DNA from: a virus | Strand: one strand, 5' to 3' | Length of the DNA: 54,512 nucleotides | Virus record (IMG/VR): IMGVR_UViG_3300007363_000026 | Location: 1-54,512 of that record | Program-made: the position numbers and the translations under genes | The notes under the pieces: generated by a model | The model's database searches: none | The model's input: the letters and a program-made list of their open reading frames with translations, nothing else | Told to the model about the DNA's origin: nothing | Shown: piece after piece, positions 23,880 to 33,437 of the stretch | Numbering within the stretch: the first letter of the stretch is position 1 | Layout of the letters: every line of letters begins with the position of its first letter

Positions 23880-25016
23880 TTATCCGTGCTGCGCCATTGC
23901 GTCGCGAATGATGTCGTCGAGGGATTTGGGTTTTGCTGATTGCGTTGCCACGGACGTTGCGGGCTTCACAGCCGTAACCCGTTTTGCGCGATCTGCTTCA
24001 CGAGCTTTTTCCGCCTTTGCGACTGCCATTTTTCTCTCGATCTCGAGTTGAGACGAGCGAAGTTCAGGATGCGCCCACATGGCGGCTTCGTAGGCCGCTG
24101 CGAGTTTGTCCTGGCCTTCTGGCATCTGAGCGATTTCGGGGTAAGAGTTCATGATCTCACCCATCTGTCGCTGCAGCTTGTCGAAGTGCGGGAATTTGAG
24201 CTGGCCGTTGTCGTCCTGTTGGGCACGAAAGGTCTGGATCTGGTTAACCAGAGCCCTTTCCTGCTGTGCCTGTGCGGACTGGCGAGCCCAAAGCTCAGCC
24301 TTTTCCCTTTCAGATAGCTTCGCCTCGAATTGCGCAAGACGTTCTTCGAGCAGCTTCACCTTGGGATCGGACAGAAGGGCTTCGAGGCTTTGCTCGGGGT
24401 TTTCCTGCGTGTCCGGCTGATTTGCGCGGAAGCCAAGATCTTCGGGCTTGATGCCGAGTTGCTGAAACGCCCATTTTGCATAGCCGACTTTGTCACGAGC
24501 GGCGAATTGCTGGATCTGGTGAAGGTACTGCAAGTATTGCAGTTCATTCAGTCCAGTCGCAGCCATTTGCTGGCGTGTGGTGTCGTCTATGATGGAACGA
24601 ACAGCGTCGGCCATTTTGGCCTTATCGCTTAGCTCCTGAGATCTGCGCGTGAAGCCACCCTCAAGATCCTTAGCCAATCGTTTGATGATTGACTGAGCAT
24701 CTGGAGGGAGCGCACTGAACGCCTTTTTGTCGGCTTCTGGCCAGTGTTGGGGTGGGTCGAAAGTCTGAGGTTTGTCCTCTGGCTTTTGGCCTTCCTCTAC
24801 TGCGTCGCCGGCTTTGGCATCTTCACTGCTGCGCTGATCTTCGGCCGTTTGCTGAACGCCTGGTTCAAGGAGCGCCTCGACATCGTCGTCTTGCTTCTGA
24901 ACCTCATTACCACCTGTCGTTGCCGCAACCGCCGCGCTAATCGCATCCGACAAGCCCATTCCGCTGCCCGTATTGCCAGATGACTGGCCACTGCCGGCTT
25001 GGGAACTTACGTCCAT
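23880..25016 (-). CDS. scaffolding protein (378 aa)
   Basis: An acidic, helical, Gln/Glu/Ala-rich protein immediately upstream of the capsid gene: a disordered acidic N-terminus (about 1-85), coiled coils in the middle (LLEERLAQFEAKLSEREKAELWARQ) and a basic C-terminal tail (AKRVTAVKPATSV). This organisation and position are characteristic of phage scaffolding proteins that direct procapsid assembly through the C-terminal basic region. Confidence 0.8.
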   Translation of the reverse strand: MDVSSQAGSGQSSGNTGSGMGLSDAISAAVAATTGGNEVQKQDDDVEALLEPGVQQTAEDQRSSEDAKAGDAVEEGQKPEDKPQTFDPPQHWPEADKKAFSALPPDAQSIIKRLAKDLEGGFTRRSQELSDKAKMADAVRSIIDDTTRQQMAATGLNELQYLQYLHQIQQFAARDKVGYAKWAFQQLGIKPEDLGFRANQPDTQENPEQSLEALLSDPKVKLLEERLAQFEAKLSEREKAELWARQSAQAQQERALVNQIQTFRAQQDDNGQLKFPHFDKLQRQMGEIMNSYPEIAQMPEGQDKLAAAYEAAMWAHPELRSSQLEIERKMAVAKAEKAREADRAKRVTAVKPATSVATQSAKPKSLDDIIRDAMAQHG

Positions 25017-25315
25017 CTGAATGATGCTCCTCTACCCTTTTCACGGATACGCTCTACGCGTCTTTGCTCACCTCCGATGATTTCGCCTTTGCGGAAATCG
25101 CCCGCTTGGCGCACCCCGAAACGCTGCTCGTGCGCTCGGAGTTGACTGCGGGAGGTGATGAATTCGCCGTTGATGGGAGACTGAAAGCCCCCGTTGTATG
25201 CACGGTCGATGTCGGGAAGAATGTTGTGGGCGCGACGCGCTCTTGGGACGTAGTTGTCGTCCCTTACCTCTACGCGCGCACCTGTGACGTGGTCGTAAAA
25301 GATGCGTGTGCGCAT
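25007..25315 (-). CDS. small head-region protein (102 aa)
   Basis: A basic protein starting MRTRIFYDHVTGARVEVRDDN and continuing with an Arg-rich C-terminal half (EIIGGEQRRVERIREKGRG). Similar short proteins often stand between portal and scaffold genes. Its end overlaps the scaffold start by 10 nt. The function is unknown. Confidence 0.55.
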   Translation of the reverse strand: MRTRIFYDHVTGARVEVRDDNYVPRARRAHNILPDIDRAYNGGFQSPINGEFITSRSQLRAHEQRFGVRQAGDFRKGEIIGGEQRRVERIREKGRGASFRWT

Positions 25316-25317
25316 CC

Positions 25318-25734
25318 TTATCCTCCGAATGGATATTCGAGATCAGCAAACATGGGGCTCACGGTTGCCGTCGAAACAGGCGCATTGCGGTAGAGCATGT
25401 TCCTTGCCGTCTGGTCGTAGATGATAAGAGCGTGAGCCTGTAGGTCTGCCGCCAGCGCTGGGAGATAGACGGTGAGGGTAAATCCCGGCTCTGTTACCGC
25501 GGGAGACACCAGCACCGGATTGTCTGGGTCTGTGCGATCCCATACAGCGGGTGAGGTCGTGATGGTCTGATTGGCGACGACGAATGATTGATCCCACGTA
25601 GGCGTCTCGCCGTTGTGGTGGACGATGGACAATGGTTGCCCGCGCCAGCCGGTGAATTCCATGCCTTCAAGAGCCGTGAAGGCATCTGCCTCTGAGGCGA
25701 AGTGGAGAAGGTGGGCTATGATGGTGTCACTCAC
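25318..25734 (-). CDS. hypothetical head-region protein (138 aa)
   Basis: A beta-rich soluble protein (LLHFASEADAFTALEGMEF, LTVYLPALAADLQAHALIIYD). It lies between the large head-fibre gene and the scaffold genes. A decoration or fibre-assembly role is possible. No family was recognised. Confidence 0.5.
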   Translation of the reverse strand: MSDTIIAHLLHFASEADAFTALEGMEFTGWRGQPLSIVHHNGETPTWDQSFVVANQTITTSPAVWDRTDPDNPVLVSPAVTEPGFTLTVYLPALAADLQAHALIIYDQTARNMLYRNAPVSTATVSPMFADLEYPFGG

Positions 25735-25741
25735 GGATGCC

Positions 25742-28204
25742 TCACGTCACTAGCGTTTGCAGATTGGTGTCTCCAACCTTTGTGGGCAGGAAGGTGACCC
25801 GCGGGATGTAGCCGCACATATAGGAAGACGAACCCGCGTCACCGCCGAGATAGATATTCGTCAATCCGCTGAAGCCGTTCGCATCCGACACAAGCGTTCC
25901 GCCTGTCGAGGTCAGCGAGCGGGCCGAAGACGAATAGGCGTTGGCCGCCTTAAATGAAGTTGTCGCTGGGTTTGCGAGGCTGTGGTTGATGTTCACAGAG
26001 GCGTTGTATGTTGCAATCCTCTGCGATGTCGTGAAGTTCACGAATGATCTAAAGCCGTTTGCAGCGATTATGCGTGGCGTTGCCGACAGCCAAGCTGCGT
26101 CTATGGTCGCGGATTGCGCCTGAACATAGAACGTGCCCGTCGCAGCGTTGTTAATCGCAGTCGGACTGGTGATGCTGATATTATCCGCATTCCTCGTCAC
26201 AGACCCTGTTGTGGTCGGGATGTAACTCGTGGCGAAGGCTCCGAGTTCAAGTTGAGCGCCCCAAATGTAATATCCTGACGCCCCATCGCCCTGATACGAT
26301 GACGTATTGTCTGCGCTGGCGTGTTCGATCTCAAAGTAACCGCTATACGCGCCTCCAGGCGTGCGCGTAACGGAGCACCTGTACCAACCATTAGCCAGCG
26401 CTGTGATGGTAGCCGTATTGCCGGCAGCACTGGTCCCGACAGAACCAGAACCTGAGAGATTGAAGAACGTCTTCTTGTTGCCATCAGTGCTGTTGAAGGC
26501 ATTGATGACAAACCACGTGCGGCCATTCGGCTTGACGTAGATTGACCACGTGTATGCAGCCGCCGAAAGGGTGATCGCTGACGTACTGTAGAACTGACGG
26601 AAGTTGTTCGTGTTATCTTCTATGAGCGTGTCTGCGGTCAGCGTTCCGTCTGGAGCTGTAGCCGTATTGGGAGATACAGAGCACCGTGTGGTCGACCATG
26701 CCCCGTTGTCGAATTCTTGCGAACGCAGTGCGAGGTTGGCCCGGCTCTCTTCCACCAGCAGCCCGTTATCCCCGTACCTCAGGGTATTGGCGCCGAACGA
26801 GATCAGGCTTCCTGTCGACGTCGTGTAGTACGTCGTTGCTGGGGCTGCTCTTGTGCAGGTCAGGAGAGAGGCGATAGAGACAGACGATCTTGTCGACTGC
26901 CCAAGATAGGAACGGGTGTAGGCGGTATTCGCCGTGAAATCTATATCAAGGGTGGAGTCGGTGAGGACGTAAGAGGTGAGGGTCTGGAGGTTGGCGTTGG
27001 AGACGCGGGAATTCCAAACCGCAAAGCGGCGATAGTAACCACTTTGATATAAGCCCAGAGAAGGAAAACTGCCGATATTGGCGCTGACACCACTTGTGCT
27101 TGCAAGTGTAGCCACGTTGTCAGTTGTTGCTGTACTACCATTCAAGACAGATGCGACATCGTTAGTGTCAAACGCAACAGCGTACTTGAAGGCTGAGCCC
27201 ACATTGACTGTCGATCTATCTAGCGTTGCCTGTGTAGCTCCACCTGTTTGCGGTGTCGCGCGGACTACGCCACCGCTGCTATCGCTAACATCCATTGGGC
27301 GCTCTGTAGCGCCGACATTGGCAATTGCAAAATACCGGCTCCCGCTTCCAGGCAAAGTCGCAGGATTGGCTTCAAGAAAATAGGTATTTGCTGCGGCACC
27401 TAGCCAAGATACGGTGTTGAAGCTCACCGCATCCGCACTTCTCGCCTGTGACCCACTTGTCGTAGGGATGTAAGACGTGGCGAAGGAACCGGCTTCAAGC
27501 TGGGCGCCCCAGACCAGAATGCTTCCTGAGTTGCCCGCGACGTTATTTCTGATCGCTATGTTACCAGTCACCGTTGCAGTCGCGGTGTGTGTTACGGTGA
27601 TGCGTTGCCACGTCGTTGTCAGAGATACGTCGGCGCTACCGTCAATTCCGCCACTGGAAACAGAAATGCGACATGACGTTGTTCCGGTCTTTGCGCGAAC
27701 ATAAACGCTTCCCGTGTATGTAGTTCCGCTGGTTACGGAAATGCTTTGATAAACCGCTCCGGCCGCGCCAATCGCACCGCCGTCCGTCCCAAGAGCAACT
27801 TCATAGGCCGTCGCCGTTCCATCTGGCGCAAGTGATGCAGATGCGCCTGTTTTTGAACAGCCTGCACCAAACACAGCCCACGCTGCATTGCTAAAATCTT
27901 GACTACGAAGGCAAAGGTTCGTCCTGCTTTCCTCCACCAACAAGCCATTGTTCCCATTCCTAAGCGTATTAGTTGCAAATCCCGTCAGCGTCCCATCTGC
28001 ATTGGTGTAGTACGTTGTTGCTGGCGCTGCGCGGGTACAAGCGAGAAGGGAAGCGATGGTTGTGGTTGAGGAATTGTAGGCAAGGTCATTGACGAAATCT
28101 ATGTCGAGGGACGCAGGAACGGCCCCAGCAGTGAGCACCCACGCAGGAGTGCCACCGGCCAATGCCGCAAAATTCAACCCACGAAGGCGCGGATCAAACA
28201 GCAT
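25742..28204 (-). CDS. large head/tail fibre with two tandem carbohydrate-binding-like modules (820 aa)
   Basis: Two homologous halves of about 390 residues each contain LLxCTRAAPATTYYT, NTLRxGxNGLLVEESRxN, LRSQxFxNxAW and WGAQLExGxFATSYIPTT. These are beta-sandwich (LamG or CBM-like) modules common in phage head fibres and spikes. ATG 28204 overlaps the upstream stop (TAATG). The position next to portal and scaffold rather than the tail genes suggests a head fibre binding host surface glycans. Confidence 0.65.
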   Translation of the reverse strand: MLFDPRLRGLNFAALAGGTPAWVLTAGAVPASLDIDFVNDLAYNSSTTTIASLLACTRAAPATTYYTNADGTLTGFATNTLRNGNNGLLVEESRTNLCLRSQDFSNAAWAVFGAGCSKTGASASLAPDGTATAYEVALGTDGGAIGAAGAVYQSISVTSGTTYTGSVYVRAKTGTTSCRISVSSGGIDGSADVSLTTTWQRITVTHTATATVTGNIAIRNNVAGNSGSILVWGAQLEAGSFATSYIPTTSGSQARSADAVSFNTVSWLGAAANTYFLEANPATLPGSGSRYFAIANVGATERPMDVSDSSGGVVRATPQTGGATQATLDRSTVNVGSAFKYAVAFDTNDVASVLNGSTATTDNVATLASTSGVSANIGSFPSLGLYQSGYYRRFAVWNSRVSNANLQTLTSYVLTDSTLDIDFTANTAYTRSYLGQSTRSSVSIASLLTCTRAAPATTYYTTSTGSLISFGANTLRYGDNGLLVEESRANLALRSQEFDNGAWSTTRCSVSPNTATAPDGTLTADTLIEDNTNNFRQFYSTSAITLSAAAYTWSIYVKPNGRTWFVINAFNSTDGNKKTFFNLSGSGSVGTSAAGNTATITALANGWYRCSVTRTPGGAYSGYFEIEHASADNTSSYQGDGASGYYIWGAQLELGAFATSYIPTTTGSVTRNADNISITSPTAINNAATGTFYVQAQSATIDAAWLSATPRIIAANGFRSFVNFTTSQRIATYNASVNINHSLANPATTSFKAANAYSSSARSLTSTGGTLVSDANGFSGLTNIYLGGDAGSSSYMCGYIPRVTFLPTKVGDTNLQTLVT

Positions 28205-28533
28205 TAGGCAAACGTTCCGAAAGCAATGGCCGTAACGTTGGCGCCGGTTGTCACCTTCCACGCCCCCGATAGGCTTCGAGCCCCGATCGGCACATAGAAC
28301 GGGATCAGGCTAGAGAGTGCTGTGGTGCCGCCGCCAGCAAAGATGCTGATGCTGCTTCCGCTGCCGTCCTTGATTGAGACAGCGCCCGCTGCAGTGGTGC
28401 CGGGAACGATCAGGATGCCGGCAAGATAGTCGCCTGCTGCACCTGTTGCCCCCATGACCTGATCGCTTTGCGAGGCTGCAATGGTCTCATAGGCGACATC
28501 GCCAAAATAAGCTGTGACCGGATTTACGGGCAT
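28204..28533 (-). CDS. small beta-rich head protein (109 aa)
   Basis: A Gly/Ala/Ser-rich beta protein (YLAGILIVPGTTAAGAVSI, GSSISIFAGGGTTAL, YVPIGARSLSGAW) resembling trimeric decoration proteins or fibre-base domains. It is coupled by TAATG to the large fibre gene, so it may form the capsid anchor of that fibre. This is inference from order and composition. Confidence 0.5.
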   Translation of the reverse strand: MPVNPVTAYFGDVAYETIAASQSDQVMGATGAAGDYLAGILIVPGTTAAGAVSIKDGSGSSISIFAGGGTTALSSLIPFYVPIGARSLSGAWKVTTGANVTAIAFGTFA

Positions 28534-28535
28534 GA

Positions 28536-30785
28536 TCAGAAGGCTCCCAATCGCTTGGCGCGTTTTGCCTCTAACTCTTCAAGAGCAGAAGCGGCTTCGA
28601 TTTCGTTGCTGTGGGCGGCGAGACGCGCGTTGGCGTCGTCCATCGCCCGTTCCATTTCCGCCTTCTCAACCTCACGGCCAAAGGCGTGGGCATCGCGGCG
28701 CAATTGCAAGCCGGCCTGCATCTTGGCCAGTTCCTGCTTGTGCTGGCTTTCGGCTTTCTTGGCTTGGAGGTCGACAACCTTTGCCGCGAAGTCGAGCTGG
28801 GCGCCGTGCTGTTTTGTCTGAGCCTCAAGCTGCTTGACTTGGGCTTCAAGCTTGGCGCCTTGGATCGTGGCTTGGGTTTTGGCCTTGATCTCTTCGGCCT
28901 TGGCCTCTGCGACGGGATCACCTTGCTGCTGCGGAGGTGGAAGCTTCTCAAGCGCCGTAAAGGCTTCGTCAAAAGCTTCCTCGAGCGGACGCCCAGCCCT
29001 GAACGCTTTCACGGAAAACATGACTGTTTCTTTGATTAGGGGCCGCATGGCAGGGAACTGCATGGCGACAGGAAGCATCTTCTCCATCTGAGCCATGATG
29101 GTGCTCATGAACTCGATGCGGTCCTGCTTTTCCTGCTGTTCGTCGACTTGGGCCGTCTGGTCCGTCTCTACGTCCACCTTATAGGCGCGGCGTGCGTCTG
29201 AGCGAAGGATACTAGACACCTCTTCCCATGTTGGGGCGTTGGCAACGTCCTGCAACTTCTTGATGGCTTCCGGGTCGATTTGTGGCGGCTGGCCAGACTG
29301 CTGGGCCATCTGCGCCTGCTGCTGCATGGCGGCAAGCTGCTGCTTGGCTTGGGCCTGCTCTGCCGCCAGCGGCATGTCGAGGCCGACCATCTCTTGAAGT
29401 TGTTCGCGGGTGAAGTGCTCTGCGATGATCTCAGTCTTGATGCGCAGGAGCGAGCGAATGAAACGCTGCACCATCTTCTGCCGCGCCTTGAGGCGCATAG
29501 AGCCGAAGTTGGCCTTGATCTGCTGGGCGGTTGCCGTCTCTGAGGCATTTGACGAGCCACGCAGCACGTCCGAGATGCCCGTCACCTCGTAGATTGATTG
29601 CACGAGGAAGGTGGCGCGCTTGTAAAGACCTTCAATGGCTGTGACGAGCGGGGCCAGGTCTTCGGTCTGGAAAACGGCCTTTAGGCCGCCCTTCTCCATC
29701 AGCCCGGCCAAACCCTTGTAAGGAACGAATTGATTGTCACCGGCCAAGGCGAGCTGAGATAGCTGGTTATCCGCGCCTTCGAGCGATGAATCATAGACGC
29801 CGCGGCGCTTCAGGGCTTCGACAAGGAAGCAAAGGCGCGTGGCGATGATGTCAAGCTCTGCCGCCTGGTCCTGATACAGCGTGAACTCAGGGATTGGCAC
29901 CAGCGTCGAGGTGGTCTTGACGCCATACAGAGCCTCGGGGCACGGAAAAAAGCCCTGAAGCTTGTAGGGGTCTTCTTCTTTCTTCAGGACGAGTTCATAG
30001 CCTTCGGCCACCCAGACGCGCTGCTTCTTGGTCTTGTCCCAGATTTCCCATACCTTGGAGCGCTTGAAGGTGTCATCCTCGTCGCGGGAATTGTCCTTGG
30101 TGGTGTCGACAAGCTGCGCGGTTAGAGGCACGCGGTCGGCGTGTTCCTCGAAATACTTCCGCAGTTCGTCGCGGCTATAGTAGTGGCAACGCGCCTTCCA
30201 CCAGATGTCCGTTTCTTTGCGGCCGGAACTGGTGCGGTAATCTTCCCAATAGACATGCTCATCGCGCACGCTCTGGGCGATAATCTCTTCCTCTCCGGTC
30301 TCTGGGTCTGTCCGCACGTCGGCGTCATAGACTACCCAGCATTGCCCACGACCTGGCAACACCATGTCCTCGACGGCGGCAGCGATCTGGCCTTCGCAGT
30401 CGTAGCTGTCGTTGATGTAACTGCCAGCGCGCTCCATGACCAGAGCGGCCTGCTTCGTCACCTTCTCGTCTTGGCCGCGCTTAGGGAAGCGGCGGCGAAC
30501 GTCCGGGCTTCCGATCCCCTGGAACAGAGCGGACTTGAGAAGGTCTGTATTGCTCCAGAGGATGTTGGTGCGGCGCTCTTCGCGGGCTGCGTTGTCGAAT
30601 TCACGCTCATCCCGATATCGCTTGACGACAGAGCGAGCCCGCTTGATCCAATGTTCATCCCTCTTGCCTGCAGCCTCAAGCTCCTGCAGCCAGAACTTGG
30701 CATGCTCTGGCTGGCTGTCGGCTGCGGCGCGCGTTTCCCGCTGCTCGACGATCGGCCGTCCATCGGTAAGGACTGTCTCGGTCAT
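28536..30785 (-). CDS. portal protein (P22-like, 749 aa)
   Basis: The length, N-terminal helix bundle (WIKRARSVVKRYRDEREFDN), central wing/stem region (WSNTDLLKSALFQGIG, DVRRRFP, VYWEDYRTSSGRKETDIWW) and very long C-terminal coiled coil (residues about 560-740, Gln/Lys/Glu/Ala-rich barrel) match podovirus portal proteins of the P22 type. It forms the dodecameric DNA gate at one capsid vertex. It lies next to the terminase genes, as expected. Confidence 0.85.
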   Translation of the reverse strand: MTETVLTDGRPIVEQRETRAAADSQPEHAKFWLQELEAAGKRDEHWIKRARSVVKRYRDEREFDNAAREERRTNILWSNTDLLKSALFQGIGSPDVRRRFPKRGQDEKVTKQAALVMERAGSYINDSYDCEGQIAAAVEDMVLPGRGQCWVVYDADVRTDPETGEEEIIAQSVRDEHVYWEDYRTSSGRKETDIWWKARCHYYSRDELRKYFEEHADRVPLTAQLVDTTKDNSRDEDDTFKRSKVWEIWDKTKKQRVWVAEGYELVLKKEEDPYKLQGFFPCPEALYGVKTTSTLVPIPEFTLYQDQAAELDIIATRLCFLVEALKRRGVYDSSLEGADNQLSQLALAGDNQFVPYKGLAGLMEKGGLKAVFQTEDLAPLVTAIEGLYKRATFLVQSIYEVTGISDVLRGSSNASETATAQQIKANFGSMRLKARQKMVQRFIRSLLRIKTEIIAEHFTREQLQEMVGLDMPLAAEQAQAKQQLAAMQQQAQMAQQSGQPPQIDPEAIKKLQDVANAPTWEEVSSILRSDARRAYKVDVETDQTAQVDEQQEKQDRIEFMSTIMAQMEKMLPVAMQFPAMRPLIKETVMFSVKAFRAGRPLEEAFDEAFTALEKLPPPQQQGDPVAEAKAEEIKAKTQATIQGAKLEAQVKQLEAQTKQHGAQLDFAAKVVDLQAKKAESQHKQELAKMQAGLQLRRDAHAFGREVEKAEMERAMDDANARLAAHSNEIEAASALEELEAKRAKRLGAF

Positions 30786-31067
30786 CTATTGCACCGTTGC
30801 CTTTGTTGCGTTTTTCAACGCCAAGGCTTCTAGTTCGGGGTTGGCTGCGCCAGCCATGCTGCGCGGGATGGCGTGTTGGATAAGCGACGCAACGTTGCAA
30901 ATCGCATCAACATCGGCCAATGGAGAGCTAGCGGACGTGTCGACCACGCTCACCGCGCCGTCTGCGTCCATCAACACAAGCACCGCACCGCGCAACCCAT
31001 GCCTCTCTGCGAGCGCTGTCATTAGGCGCAGCGCGTCGTTGGAGAGGCTGGAGTTGCTAGACTTCAT
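30786..31067 (-). CDS. small hypothetical protein (93 aa)
   Basis: The start at 31067 was chosen for its TGATG overlap with the upstream gene. The fold looks alpha/beta with a LxxxLAERHGLRGAVLVLMDADG segment, resembling small roadblock-like or actin-associated domains but not identifiable. It lies between terminase/portal-associated genes. Confidence 0.5.
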   Translation of the reverse strand: MKSSNSSLSNDALRLMTALAERHGLRGAVLVLMDADGAVSVVDTSASSPLADVDAICNVASLIQHAIPRSMAGAANPELEALALKNATKATVQ

Positions 31068-31315
31068 CAGGCGCCAACAAACGGGCACGCGTCAGTCACG
31101 GTGACAGTGCCGGCGCTGTTTGAAACGACACGCGTGCGCCAGGTGCGGCCGACATTGGTGCCGGCCTGCGTGACGGTGACTTGCACGTTCTTGCCCTTTA
31201 CGAGCGCGGGGGCGCCCGTCGTGGCCGTGAAGCTGGTGATGGATGCCGACGAGGCAGCACACGAACCAGTGCCCAGCAAAATGCCGTGCTTGTAGATGGA
31301 GCAGGAAGAGGCCAT
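31067..31315 (-). CDS. small beta-rich structural protein (82 aa)
   Basis: An immunoglobulin-like short beta domain (SASITSFTATTGAPALVKGKN, VQVTVTQAGTNVGRTW, AGTVTVTDACPFV). It is probably a decoration or minor virion protein. Its stop overlaps the next start (TGATG). Confidence 0.5.
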   Translation of the reverse strand: MASSCSIYKHGILLGTGSCAASSASITSFTATTGAPALVKGKNVQVTVTQAGTNVGRTWRTRVVSNSAGTVTVTDACPFVGA

Positions 31316-31329
31316 AGCAGAGTTCTCCG

Positions 31330-31617
31330 TTAGTACGGGGCGGCTTGATCACCGCCCATGACCTTGGCTTTTGCAGCGTCAATAGCTGCGTCGAGGTGCC
31401 CGCGCTGGGGCGCCGCCTCACCCATTTCGCCACCTGGCAGCATGCCTGCGTCCTCGAGCACGTCGATCGCCATAGACAGTTGCGGCAACATGTCGGGAGG
31501 GATCTTCATCGACTGAATAACCTGCATTGCCTCTTCGGGAGACATGACAGGTGCGCCGCCTTCTTCTGCATCTTCGGGCGGCATTTCCATCTGCGGGCGT
31601 TCGCTGGGGTCGGGCAT
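31330..31617 (-). CDS. acidic Pro/Met-rich small protein (95 aa)
   Basis: It directly follows the terminase large gene. It is acidic and disordered at the N-terminus (PDPSERPQMEMPPEDAEEGG), with one amphipathic helix in the middle (MLPQLSMAIDVLEDAG). Similar Pro/Met-rich small proteins occur next to phage terminases. The function is unknown. Confidence 0.5.
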   Translation of the reverse strand: MPDPSERPQMEMPPEDAEEGGAPVMSPEEAMQVIQSMKIPPDMLPQLSMAIDVLEDAGMLPGGEMGEAAPQRGHLDAAIDAAKAKVMGGDQAAPY

Positions 31618-31620
31618 CAC

Positions 31621-33036
31621 TTAGATCCTCTTGGTTTTGCCGCCGGCGGCATGCCGGTCGTGATACGCGACCATCTCGTTAAGGGTGGGAAGTCGAACGT
31701 TAATTGGCTTAGGCTTAGGCGGCTCCTTCGGTGGGGAGATGCCGCAGTTAATGGCGAATTCACCAAACGCATCTGCGCCGTGGGAATTTTCGTCGTGTAG
31801 CGCGTCCGTGTAGGTCTGGAGCGCGTCATTCCATTTCCTGCGATAACGCCTGAGACGCTTGAGACCCAATTCAACCCGCGGCGTCTTGTTGAACTTCATG
31901 ATGGGCAGGAGCCGCCGAACCGCTTCGATGCGGTCCTCATTCTTGGCCGGCACGCCCTTGCGGATGTTCTGGACGCCAAGACGGATAAGGCTTTCAACGC
32001 GGGAGCGTCCGCCAGCGGCTAGCTCCTTCACTCTCACGTCATGCGGCAGGAAGTGGTGGCTGTATCTGAATGGAGGATCGCGCCCAAGGATCTCGAGCGA
32101 GCGCTTTAACGTCCATCCATCGAATTTGAAGTCTTCTGGTGGTGCCTTGAACAGTTCAGGCATACAGATGGCAACGATGTCGTCAAAGCCGCTGCCAGAT
32201 ACCTCGTAGTAGTCGACCGCCGTTGCCGAGACGCCGTCCGTCTGAAAGAACCAGATGGCGGTATAGTCGTGCATGCCCAAATCCCATGAGGTGATCACTG
32301 GGAATGCTGGGCGATAGGGGAAGTCTCCGATGCGTCCTTGCTTCTCTGCGTCTGCCAACCATTTGGCGTAAAACGCGCCTTCAGAGACAAGCTGATAGCC
32401 GCCACCCCAGACGTGTTCGGCCATCTCTGGGTCGACGATGTAGTCCCGATCCTTTTCAGCCTTCAGGACTTCGGGGAACCATGGGTTGTCGTGCCAGTTG
32501 ACTTCAACGACGATGGCGTCGTCTGGCGGAACCGCGCTGCGAAGTAGCTTGTCCACGGCGTCGGTGTCGTGGCGCGGGTTCCAGCTAAACCAAAGCTCCG
32601 AGTTGTCCTTGCGGATGGTGGGGCGAAGCATCCGAAGCGATACATCGGATAGGCTCTGCGCCTCTTCCACCCAGGCGATGTCATAGCCCTCAAGGCTTTT
32701 GATCGTCTCGGCGTTATAGGACTGCATGCCTCGGAAAATGATCAGGCTGCCGTTTTTGCCCCTGATTTCGCTTTCCAAGACCTCGAAGAATTGGCCCAGG
32801 CCGAGCTTCTGTATCTTGTCGACCAGAAGCTGCTTGACGCTCTCTTTTAGGCTGTTCTGGACTTCGCGGATACAGGCGACGCGTGTTGTCTGCCTGTAGC
32901 AGCGCAGGATGATCTGCTCGCCAAAGAAGTGGCTTTTTCCTGAACCGCGGCCACCATACGCGCCTTTGTATCGTGCGGGCTGCAGAAGAGGAGCGAAGGC
33001 GCGCGGGAATTCAACTCTTAGCCTTTGGGTCGACAA
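31621..33036 (-). CDS. terL: terminase large subunit (471 aa)
   Basis: DNA-packaging motor: an ATPase domain with Walker A GGRGSGKS (about 28-35) and Walker B DIAWVEEAQ (about 118), then a RuvC-like nuclease domain with SWDLGMHDYTAIW (about 248) and later acidic residues near HGADAFGEF. It fits the Terminase_3/_6 group. It apparently starts with TTG at 33036, overlapping terS by 26 nt. No better start precedes the conserved FPRAFAPLLQPARYKGAYGG region. Confidence 0.92.
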   Translation of the reverse strand: MSTQRLRVEFPRAFAPLLQPARYKGAYGGRGSGKSHFFGEQIILRCYRQTTRVACIREVQNSLKESVKQLLVDKIQKLGLGQFFEVLESEIRGKNGSLIIFRGMQSYNAETIKSLEGYDIAWVEEAQSLSDVSLRMLRPTIRKDNSELWFSWNPRHDTDAVDKLLRSAVPPDDAIVVEVNWHDNPWFPEVLKAEKDRDYIVDPEMAEHVWGGGYQLVSEGAFYAKWLADAEKQGRIGDFPYRPAFPVITSWDLGMHDYTAIWFFQTDGVSATAVDYYEVSGSGFDDIVAICMPELFKAPPEDFKFDGWTLKRSLEILGRDPPFRYSHHFLPHDVRVKELAAGGRSRVESLIRLGVQNIRKGVPAKNEDRIEAVRRLLPIMKFNKTPRVELGLKRLRRYRRKWNDALQTYTDALHDENSHGADAFGEFAINCGISPPKEPPKPKPINVRLPTLNEMVAYHDRHAAGGKTKRI

Positions 33037-33427
33037 TTACCATCTCGATGGTTTGGTGGACCTGAAGCGGGTTGTTGGGATCGCCGGCCACTTCCTTGCG
33101 GTCAACCACAAGGCCAAGCAGCTTTCCGGTCCCCATAATCGCAGATACTGCAGCCGGTAGCGCCTTGGTCTCGATAGCCAGCGCCCTGACCTCTTCTAGC
33201 TGCCGCACGAGGTCGTCAACGGTAAGTCTATGACGCTTAAGGTGTTCTTCCTGTATTTCTTTGACCCTTACCGCCACCTTACCGTTTGTCAGTAACTCCG
33301 ACGCCTTCACGTGAATGACGGCGTCCTTCATTTTCTGGGCATCATAAGCCCGCCGATAAGCCTCGCTGGCGTTGCCAGTTTCCACGTAGGCTAAACAGAA
33401 CGCCTCCTGCTTTGGAGTAAGGGACAT
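33011..33427 (-). CDS. terS: terminase small subunit (Terminase_2, 138 aa)
   Basis: It matches the Terminase_2 family: LTPKQEAFCLAYVETGNASEAYRRAYDA with a helix-turn-helix for packaging-site recognition, then a coiled oligomerisation part (IQEEHLKRHRLTVDDLVRQLEEVRALA) and a C-terminal tail. The start at 33427 (MSLTPKQ) is preferred over a longer frame lacking family similarity. The gene overlaps terL. Confidence 0.88.
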   Translation of the reverse strand: MSLTPKQEAFCLAYVETGNASEAYRRAYDAQKMKDAVIHVKASELLTNGKVAVRVKEIQEEHLKRHRLTVDDLVRQLEEVRALAIETKALPAAVSAIMGTGKLLGLVVDRKEVAGDPNNPLQVHQTIEMVIVDPKAKS

Positions 33428-33437
33428 CAGCGACGGC

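Noticed and set aside
30141-31104. Two overlapping + strand frames of more than 220 codons opposite the portal gene
   Set aside because: The portal gene is unambiguous on the other strand; these frames lack domains and a ribosome site.
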